DNA of 12,300 bases from a bacterium (GTDB lineage Bacteria > JAMOTN01): contig JAMOTN010000011.1 in the NCBI GenBank assembly GCA_027062325.1, positions 1 to 12,300 on the forward strand. Reading direction: 5' to 3'. Below are positions 7,045 to 12,300 of the stretch, piece by piece (positions within the stretch are counted from its first letter, which is position 1; the number at the start of each line of letters is the position of its first letter). The position numbers and the translations under genes are program-made. Under the pieces are notes generated by a model. That model worked only from the letters and a program-made list of their open reading frames with translations, did not search any database and was not told where the DNA came from.

Positions 7045-9436
7045 GTGGGACGAGTTGCTTTTAAGGAAAGATTGGATAGTTTCATATCCGCGGGCAAGAT
7101 TGCTTGATGAGATAAAAATAACATTTTCGCTTTTCAAAAGCAAAGTGGAAGGAAACATTGAATTTTGGAAGAAAGTTACTTCTTTTAGTGCTCCTATGAT
7201 AAATGTGGCACTTGATGAATTTGAAAGATGGCTTCAAGCGTTAGAGGAGGATTTGGCAGTTTTGAATTGTGAGTTCGAAAATTATTTATGGAAGCCTGCT
7301 GGATTGCTATTGCATGTTGGTGCGGGAAATGTGTTTATTGGTGCTTTAATGAGTTTAGTTCAGGGTCTGATCGTGGGGAACACCAACATAGTGAAGACGG
7401 CGAGTACGGATCCCCACACTTGCTTTGAATTTATTCGCCTTGCAGCTTCTCAAGGATTTGAATTTTCACGTTATGTGACGGTTTTGAGAGTATCGCGCGA
7501 TCATCCAGTTCTTGAGTATTTAAAAAAGAATGTTGATTGCATCGCGGTATATGGTTCGGAAAATGCCATAAATTGGTGGAAAGATGGAACGTTGGCAAAA
7601 GTCAGGGATTATGGACCAAAATATGGCTTGGCAATAGTTGAGGAGAGTGTGGATTTAAAAGAAGCTGCCAGAAAGATTGCGTTAGATGTTAAGATGTGGG
7701 ATCAGGCCTCGTGCTCAAGTATCCATACCTGCTTTTTTATTGGGAGTAGAAAAAAGCGTGAAGAGTTTGCTAAATTGCTTCTTGAGGCTATGCTTGAGTT
7801 TGAGAAGCGTTTTAATGTTTCTCAACAAGATGATGAATTTGTTGAGGTTTGGAGGGCGAGAAGTGATTGGGTATGGCAGGAATTTGGCAATGCTTATTTT
7901 TATAATGGTGCGTTTCCAACGGTTTTAACAAGTAATGATTGTGTATTTTTCAAGACTCAAATTTTAAATGGAGTAGTGTGTATAGCTGCTTTTAATGAGA
8001 GAAAGTTTAGCGAGATTTTAAAAAGTAATACTCATTACTTGCAGACAGTTGTGCTTGCTGTTTCTGATGAAAATAAAGTGAGGTGGCAGGATAAGATAGC
8101 AGGTTTTGGATTGCGTATAAAAGAAGCTGGAACTTCTTGGATGATAGAAAATGCTTCTCCACACGATGGGGCATTTACATTACATGAGTTTTCAAAGGCG
8201 GTTGAAGTGCCTGAAGTTTTGCTATTTGCTGTGGATAAGTCAGATGATAGATGGCGCAATAAGTGGATGTTGGATAAACTTAACGAGCTTTTGTGGCGGG
8301 TGAAGGAAAATCCGTGGGTCAGGAATAGGTTAAAGAGTGTGAAGCTTCCTCTTCGCAGTTTAGATGAATTTAAAGAAATTGAAGTGGCTTCTCCAGAGTT
8401 GTTTACGAAGGATTACTCAGATTATGTTAGAGAGGTTGCTCCAAAGTTTTCTAAAAACGGTTCGTTTTATCTGTTCTCCTCTGGAGGAACTACCTCACTT
8501 CCCAAAAAATTCTACTGGACACCTGAGGAATTTGAATATTCAACTTACTTTTTTGCCGAGGGTTTTTTGAGAGCGGGTTTTAATCCGGATCGTGATAGAA
8601 TTGTTGCGAATCTCATGATGCCGGGGGGGTTATGGACAGCATTTTTAGCAGTTAATAGAGCTTTAGAAAAGCTTGGATGTCAAATTTTACCGATAGGAAG
8701 TGCTTTACCAAAGGAAGAGGTTGTCAAATTTTTAAAAGTTTACAAGCCTACGACAATATTTGCGACTCCTACAATGACAGAGCAACTTGTTGATGATTTG
8801 CCGCTTTCTGTGAGGAGAGTATTCTTTGCAGGGGAGAAGATGCCGTCCAATCTTTTGGAAAAATTAAGGGCACGCGGGGTATTTGTAGCAAGTTTTGGGT
8901 ATGCAGCTGTTGATGTTGGGCCAATTGGATTTCAGAACGGAGATATTGATGAATTTAGCGTGTTTTCAGGTTACATTTATGCGGAAGTTGCAGAGGATGG
9001 ACAGCTTGTGGTTACAAACTTGAACAGAGTTTTGCAGCCGGTTGTAAGATACAAAGTTGGTGATGTGGTAGAGATACTGGATCCGGGCGAAAAGTGGAGT
9101 AGTTTACGTTTTCGATTGAAGGGAAGAAGTGGTTTTATAAAAATTGCAGGATCCCTTTATCCATTTTACTACTTTGATGAGGCTGTAAGAAAAGCAGGAG
9201 GTGATGATTGGCAGGTAATTGTGGAAAAAAGTGAAGACAAGTATCTTGTAAAAGTTACGAGCGATGCGGATGAAAGTTTGGTTAGAAAAAATTTGTTAGA
9301 GTTGAGTTTTGATTTAAAGACAGATATAAGTTCTGGATTAGTTGATTTGATCGTTGTAAGGAGGAGTAAATCCAGTTTTGTTAAGGATTCTAGAACTGGA
9401 AAGGTGAAAAGAGTTATTTATAAAAATATAGAGTGA
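6995..9436 (+). CDS. Fusion: LuxC-type acyl-CoA/acyl-thioester reductase + PaaK/LuxE-like adenylate-forming domain
   Basis: An 813-aa two-domain protein. Residues 1 to about 410 are a LuxC-type reductase of the aldehyde dehydrogenase fold: WKPAGLLLHVGAGNVFIGAL (99-118) and GNTNIVKTASTDP (128-140) for nucleotide and substrate binding, and KMWDQASCSS with the presumed acyl-accepting nucleophile Cys240. Residues about 430-813 are an adenylate-forming (ANL) domain: ATP loop FSSGGTTSLPKK (494-505), IFATPTMTEQL (588-598), FGYAAVDVG (634-642), VRYKVGDVVEI (684-694), LKGRSGFIKIAGSLYP (708-723), and a tail DSRTGKVKR (798-806) with Lys803 where ANL enzymes carry the catalytic lysine. LuxC alone is about 480 aa, so this is a true fusion with no internal frameshift. 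ATG 6995 has GGAGGG 6 nt upstream. With the LuxE-like neighbour it should reduce activated carboxylic acids to aldehydes with NAD(P)H; the substrate is unknown. Confidence 0.85.
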   Translation: MKTNFHWIWGRIKEQFEWDELLLRKDWIVSYPRARLLDEIKITFSLFKSKVEGNIEFWKKVTSFSAPMINVALDEFERWLQALEEDLAVLNCEFENYLWKPAGLLLHVGAGNVFIGALMSLVQGLIVGNTNIVKTASTDPHTCFEFIRLAASQGFEFSRYVTVLRVSRDHPVLEYLKKNVDCIAVYGSENAINWWKDGTLAKVRDYGPKYGLAIVEESVDLKEAARKIALDVKMWDQASCSSIHTCFFIGSRKKREEFAKLLLEAMLEFEKRFNVSQQDDEFVEVWRARSDWVWQEFGNAYFYNGAFPTVLTSNDCVFFKTQILNGVVCIAAFNERKFSEILKSNTHYLQTVVLAVSDENKVRWQDKIAGFGLRIKEAGTSWMIENASPHDGAFTLHEFSKAVEVPEVLLFAVDKSDDRWRNKWMLDKLNELLWRVKENPWVRNRLKSVKLPLRSLDEFKEIEVASPELFTKDYSDYVREVAPKFSKNGSFYLFSSGGTTSLPKKFYWTPEEFEYSTYFFAEGFLRAGFNPDRDRIVANLMMPGGLWTAFLAVNRALEKLGCQILPIGSALPKEEVVKFLKVYKPTTIFATPTMTEQLVDDLPLSVRRVFFAGEKMPSNLLEKLRARGVFVASFGYAAVDVGPIGFQNGDIDEFSVFSGYIYAEVAEDGQLVVTNLNRVLQPVVRYKVGDVVEILDPGEKWSSLRFRLKGRSGFIKIAGSLYPFYYFDEAVRKAGGDDWQVIVEKSEDKYLVKVTSDADESLVRKNLLELSFDLKTDISSGLVDLIVVRRSKSSFVKDSRTGKVKRVIYKNIE

Positions 9437-9456
9437 ATAAAGTTTTTGATTAAAAA

Positions 9457-9475
9457 TTGAGCAAGTTTTGAGCAA
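9457..9475 (+). repeat. Direct repeat TTGAGCAA x2, 11-bp period
   Basis: TTGAGCAA occurs at 9457-9464 and again at 9468-9475, exactly one helical turn apart. It lies just after the LuxC fusion stop and about 30 bp upstream of the candidate -35 box at 9505. This geometry suits an activator binding as a direct-repeat dimer, but the regulator is unknown and short AT-rich repeats can arise by chance. Confidence 0.35.
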
Positions 9476-9504
9476 AGATATTGTGCGTTAGTACGGTTAA
9501 TCTC

Positions 9505-9534
9505 TTGCCTTATGTCTTGTTTGGTTTTTATTAT
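9505..9534 (+). promoter_or_regulatory. Candidate sigma-70-type promoter for the FAD oxidoreductase gene
   Basis: TTGCCT (9505-9510) and TATTAT (9529-9534) are separated by 18 bp, close to the TTGACA / TATAAT consensus. Transcription would start near 9541, leaving a leader of roughly 58 nt before ATG 9599. This is the longest intergenic gap of the window (162 nt), consistent with a new transcription unit starting here. Confidence 0.5.
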
Positions 9535-9569
9535 GAAAAAAATCTTTAGTTTTAGTAAAAGAACAACTA

Positions 9570-9581
9570 ATTATGCATAAT
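9570..9581. promoter_or_regulatory. Perfect 12-bp palindrome ATTATGCATAAT in the 5' leader
   Basis: The 12-bp sequence equals its own reverse complement. It lies downstream of the predicted transcription start and just upstream of the ribosome site (AAGGAGGGA, 9585-9593), a position suited to a repressor operator. It does not match a site I can assign with confidence (it is not a clear Rex, Fur or FNR box). Confidence 0.35.
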
Positions 9582-9598
9582 GTTAAGGAGGGATTTTT

Positions 9599-10957
9599 AT
9601 GAAAAAGGTAGTTGTTATTGGTGGCGGACCTGCTGGTATAAGGTTTTCACGTCAAATTAAGGTTGCTTTGAAAGATAAGGTTGACGTTACCATGTTTATG
9701 CCAGAAAAAAACAGTGCGATATATTGTGCAATTCCCTATGCAATTGAAGGTTTGATTGAGCCTGAGAAAGTGGCAAAGTCTGATAGCTTAGTTACGGAAG
9801 TTGGAGTTAATCTGCATCACAAAAAGGTGACAAGTGTAGACTTTGGAAACAGGAAAGTTTACGATGATGAGGGGAAGGCTTATGAATACGATGAGCTCTT
9901 TATAGCAACAGGTAGTATTAATTTTGTGCCACCTATAGAAGGAGTAGATTTAGCAAATGTTATGACGGTGAAGTTTATAGAAGATATGGAAAAGATTTTG
10001 GAACGCATAGAGAATGGGGCTAAGAAGGCAGTGGTTGTTGGAGCGGGAGCTATTGGTAATGAGCTTGCAACTGCATTTGTAAGAAGAGGACTTGAAACTT
10101 ACCTTGTTGAGATGAAGGACAGAGTTTTGCCGAACATGGTTGATTCTGATTTTGCAGATGATTTGAATGAGGAACATATTAAGAATGGTGTTAAGCTTTT
10201 ATTGGAAGCTAAATTGGAAAGATTAGAGGGGAATAAGTGGGCAGAGAAGGTTTACATAAGGCTTAAAGATGGCTCAGAAAAAGTTATAGAGCTTTCAGAA
10301 GTTGACTTTGTTGTATTTGCAGTTGGAGTAAGGGCAAACGTAGAACTCTTTAAAGATTCTCCACTTATGATAGGAAGAGATGGAATAATTGTTGATTCAA
10401 GGATGAGAACCAATTTACCTGGAGTATGGGCAGCAGGAGATGTGTGCCAATATTACTCTTTAATAGATGGAGCACCTTTGGGAGGAAAACTTGCAACTAA
10501 TGCTGTTCCGATGGCAAAAGTTGCTGCATTTAACTTCCTTGGAGTTCATGAGATAACTTACAAAGGTTTCTTAAATGCAGCAGCTAGCGTTGTTTATGAG
10601 ACACGTGTTGCAGCAGTTGGATTTACTGAAGAAGTTGCTAAGATGAGAGGATATGATCCAGTGAGTGCAGTTGGGGAGGGACACACCAAGTTTCCAATTA
10701 TGCCTGGAGTTCAAAAGGTAAAAGTAAAGCTTATTGCAGATAGGAATACCAAGCGCATAATTGGAGCTCAGTTTAAAGGACCTTATGCGATTGCAGAGTG
10801 GAATAACACTATGAGTGTATTTATACAAAACAAAGGAACAATATATGATGTATTTGACTTTAACTATACGGCTCAGCCACATCAGTCTGATTTTCCCGGA
10901 GTGGGTTGGCTTTCAGATACAGCAGCTCAGCTTATAAAGAAATTGCGCGCTAAGTAG
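9599..10957 (+). CDS. FAD-dependent pyridine nucleotide-disulfide oxidoreductase, CoA-disulfide reductase / NADH oxidase family
   Basis: A cytoplasmic flavoenzyme that transfers electrons from NAD(P)H to a disulfide, persulfide or oxygen. The 452-aa protein has an N-terminal FAD motif VVVIGGGPAGIRFS (4-17), the single redox cysteine Cys43 in SAIYCAIPYAIEG, a second Rossmann motif VVVGAGAIGNELA (about 145-157) for NAD(P)H, the FAD-contacting WAAGDVCQYY (277-286) and a C-terminal dimerisation domain. Cys43 in SxxxCxxPY is the hallmark of the CoA-disulfide reductase / NADH oxidase / NADH peroxidase group, rather than the paired CxxxxC of dihydrolipoamide dehydrogenase. The tail FNYTAQPHQSDFPG departs from the PPYSP-like ending common in CoA-disulfide reductases, so the exact substrate stays open. 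ATG 9599 follows AAGGAGGGA by about 5 nt. It has its own predicted promoter and is followed by an intrinsic terminator, so it looks monocistronic. A role in oxygen or sulfur stress is likely but not shown. Confidence 0.87.
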   Translation: MKKVVVIGGGPAGIRFSRQIKVALKDKVDVTMFMPEKNSAIYCAIPYAIEGLIEPEKVAKSDSLVTEVGVNLHHKKVTSVDFGNRKVYDDEGKAYEYDELFIATGSINFVPPIEGVDLANVMTVKFIEDMEKILERIENGAKKAVVVGAGAIGNELATAFVRRGLETYLVEMKDRVLPNMVDSDFADDLNEEHIKNGVKLLLEAKLERLEGNKWAEKVYIRLKDGSEKVIELSEVDFVVFAVGVRANVELFKDSPLMIGRDGIIVDSRMRTNLPGVWAAGDVCQYYSLIDGAPLGGKLATNAVPMAKVAAFNFLGVHEITYKGFLNAAASVVYETRVAAVGFTEEVAKMRGYDPVSAVGEGHTKFPIMPGVQKVKVKLIADRNTKRIIGAQFKGPYAIAEWNNTMSVFIQNKGTIYDVFDFNYTAQPHQSDFPGVGWLSDTAAQLIKKLRAK

Positions 10958-11012
10958 AAATGGTTAGTGTGGTTGAGAGGTAGGAGTGTATGAGTCAGGT
11001 TGATGATGGTGA

Positions 11013-11041
11013 GGGGGCGGCGAGTAAAGAGCCGCCCTTTT
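11013..11041 (+). terminator. Rho-independent terminator after the FAD oxidoreductase gene
   Basis: GGGCGGC (11015-11021) pairs perfectly with GCCGCCC (11031-11037) around a 9-nt loop, followed by TTTT. Two more G-U pairs can extend the stem outward into the T run. It stands out sharply as the only GC-rich block in an AT-rich gap, 55 nt after the stop codon at 10957. Confidence 0.85.
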
Positions 11042-11069
11042 GTATAGTAGCTTTAATTTATCTATATGC

Positions 11070-11077
11070 GGAGGGGG
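11070..11077 (+). promoter_or_regulatory. Ribosome binding site that selects the TolC-like start
   Basis: GGAGGGGG at 11070-11077 is 9 nt before ATG 11087 but touches ATG 11078 directly. This favours ATG 11087, which also gives the better signal peptide. Confidence 0.6.
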
Positions 11078-11086
11078 ATGGAGAAT

Positions 11087-12300
11087 ATGAGAAAATGGAT
11101 TCTCATGATAATTGGATGGGTGTGGGTACTTGAAACATTTTCAGCTAGTTCAGTAGAGGAAAAGTTGATGCAGTTGAAGCGGGTTAAAGCTATGTTGCAT
11201 GCTAATTTGACACATAAAGAAAGGATTATCTTGGAAAAGATAAGGGGATCGGATGAGGTAAAAGTAAGAGATTCTTCTGAGGTGCGGAAGAGTTGTAGTA
11301 AAAATGACTCATTTAATAAGTCTGAAAAAAATCTTTCTATCCATAAGAAAGAAACTTTAAATGTTTCAAATTTTAAAAATTTATTAAATGAACTTTACGC
11401 TTCCAATCTTTTAATCCAAGCTTCAAAAAGATGGGTGAAAGCAGGAAAGTATGTAGCAGAAAAAGCACGAGCTTTAGAGTATCCGTTTATAAATTTTGAA
11501 ATTCAATGGCAGCGCACTGATATAGTTCCACAAACTATGGGATTTAAGATGATGCAGGGAAATACTCCGCAGTCTATTTCGCAAATGCCAATGATGTTTA
11601 AGAAAAGCCCCTATTCAGATTTATCCTCTGCGATTGGTGTGTGGTTTTTAATTACCCAGTTTGGTAGAAAACATTACATGAAGATGATGGGACAGCATGA
11701 GTATGAGGCTAGGAAATATGATGCTCAGGATATTAAAGCACAAGCTATTTTGAAACTTGTGGAAGCCTACTTGGGAGCACTTCTTGCTAAAAAATATATA
11801 GGACTTTCTGAAAAGTATTTGAAAAATGCGAGAGAACATGAAAGAATTGCTGAGAATGCTTATAAACAAGGAATGGTTGTAAAATCTGATGTACTGCGTG
11901 CAAAAGTGTATGTGGCGACGGCAAAAGAGAAGTTGAATTTTTCGCGTAACAGTTTGAGAACGGTGTGTTATGCCATTTCAATGCTTCTTAACAAGAATGA
12001 TGAGGGAGTGTGTTTTGTTATAAAGAAAAATCTCAGAGAGCTTAAATCTGCGAAGCTAGAAGACGTGTTTAAGTATTTCAAATTGAAGTATGAAAGTTTA
12101 GATGTTTCAAATAATCCCTCTTTAGTTGCTTTAAAAATGCGCCTTAATGCTTTGAAAAATCAATATAAAGAGATCAAATCTCGCAAAAGACCTCAGATTT
12201 ACTTTGCAGGACAGCAGAGATGGGATGATTACGATTCGTTGGACGGAGAGGATTCTTGGTACGTTTCAATAGGGGCAAAATTTGATCTTTTTAAAGGTGG
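11087..12300 (+). CDS. TolC-family outer-membrane efflux channel protein (3' truncated by window edge)
   Basis: An outer-membrane component of tripartite efflux pumps or type I secretion systems. It forms a trimeric barrel with a periplasmic helical tunnel. 404 residues are visible and the frame is open at the right edge. A signal peptide is clear: MRKWILMIIGWVWVLETFSA with likely cleavage near Ser19-Ser22. Residues about 22-90 are a lysine- and serine-rich stretch before the first core helix, longer than usual. The core shows long amphipathic helices, the typical ENAYKQGMVVKSDVLRAKVY segment (256-275; family E..Y..G.....D.L.A), and KRPQIYFAGQQRWDDY where the second repeat enters its beta strands. 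Start ATG 11087 was chosen on ribosome-site spacing. It lies 46 nt after an intrinsic terminator, so it begins a new unit; pump partners are probably downstream. A signal-peptide-bearing TolC homologue implies an outer membrane in this organism. Confidence 0.82.
   Translation, partial: MRKWILMIIGWVWVLETFSASSVEEKLMQLKRVKAMLHANLTHKERIILEKIRGSDEVKVRDSSEVRKSCSKNDSFNKSEKNLSIHKKETLNVSNFKNLLNELYASNLLIQASKRWVKAGKYVAEKARALEYPFINFEIQWQRTDIVPQTMGFKMMQGNTPQSISQMPMMFKKSPYSDLSSAIGVWFLITQFGRKHYMKMMGQHEYEARKYDAQDIKAQAILKLVEAYLGALLAKKYIGLSEKYLKNAREHERIAENAYKQGMVVKSDVLRAKVYVATAKEKLNFSRNSLRTVCYAISMLLNKNDEGVCFVIKKNLRELKSAKLEDVFKYFKLKYESLDVSNNPSLVALKMRLNALKNQYKEIKSRKRPQIYFAGQQRWDDYDSLDGEDSWYVSIGAKFDLFKG

Noticed and set aside
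5809-9436. A bioluminescence (lux) operon
   Set aside because: LuxC- and LuxE-like proteins are present, but there is no luciferase alpha/beta subunit and no thioesterase; these families are widespread outside light-emitting bacteria.
11040-11068. Possible promoter TTGTAT-17-TATATG before the TolC-like gene
   Set aside because: Its start point would fall near 11075, inside the ribosome binding site, so the message could not be translated normally; the -35 also overlaps the terminator tail.
10990-11133. 47-codon ORF (starting MSQVDDGEGAA) after the FAD oxidoreductase
   Set aside because: It runs straight through the terminator hairpin and into the TolC-like gene, and its ribosome site is only 3 nt from the ATG. 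Treated as non-coding.

Overview
This is an AT-rich, purine-rich stretch with every convincing gene on the + strand. The first seven genes are packed head to tail. GTG and TTG starts are frequent, and Arg and Ile codons lean to AGA/AGG and ATA. The gene order cysS-mrnC-rlmB is the Firmicutes-type arrangement. The last gene, however, encodes a TolC-like outer-membrane channel with a signal peptide, so the cell should have two membranes. Together these suggest a diderm from a Firmicutes-related or deep-branching, possibly thermophilic, lineage (Thermodesulfobiota, Synergistota, Dictyoglomota or Atribacterota would all fit). The sequence alone does not decide between them.

Region 1 (1-5732) is a compact housekeeping operon. 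It holds the 3' end of cysteinyl-tRNA synthetase, Mini-ribonuclease III (mrnC), a 23S rRNA 2'-O-methyltransferase of the RlmB/TrmH family, a small single-pass membrane protein of unknown role with a pilin-like C-terminus, phosphopentomutase (deoB), a 696-residue HEAT-repeat protein and a small TPR protein. Neighbouring genes overlap or sit 4-29 nt apart, which suggests co-transcription and translational coupling. tRNA charging, 23S rRNA processing and rRNA methylation form a translation block, followed by nucleoside salvage and two helical-repeat scaffold proteins.

Region 2 (5733-9436) is the most unusual part. A LuxE-like acyl-protein synthetase is followed by an 813-residue protein in which a LuxC-type acyl-CoA/acyl-thioester reductase is fused to a second adenylate-forming (PaaK/LuxE-like) domain. 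There is no luciferase (luxAB) and no LuxD-like thioesterase in view. The pair looks like a carboxylic-acid-to-aldehyde reductase, comparable in logic to carboxylic acid reductase but built from different parts. Its substrate is unknown.

Region 3 (9437-10957) begins with a 162-nt regulatory gap holding a good sigma-70-like promoter, an 11-bp-spaced direct repeat and a 12-bp perfect palindrome. It leads into a single-cysteine FAD/NAD(P)H oxidoreductase of the CoA-disulfide reductase/NADH oxidase family. A strong intrinsic terminator (11013-11041) closes this unit.

Region 4 (11042-12300) holds the start of a TolC-family outer-membrane efflux protein that runs off the right edge.

No tRNA, rRNA, insertion sequence, CRISPR array or phage gene was seen. 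No gene-free stretch exceeds 300 bases; the longest gap is 162 nt (9437-9598).
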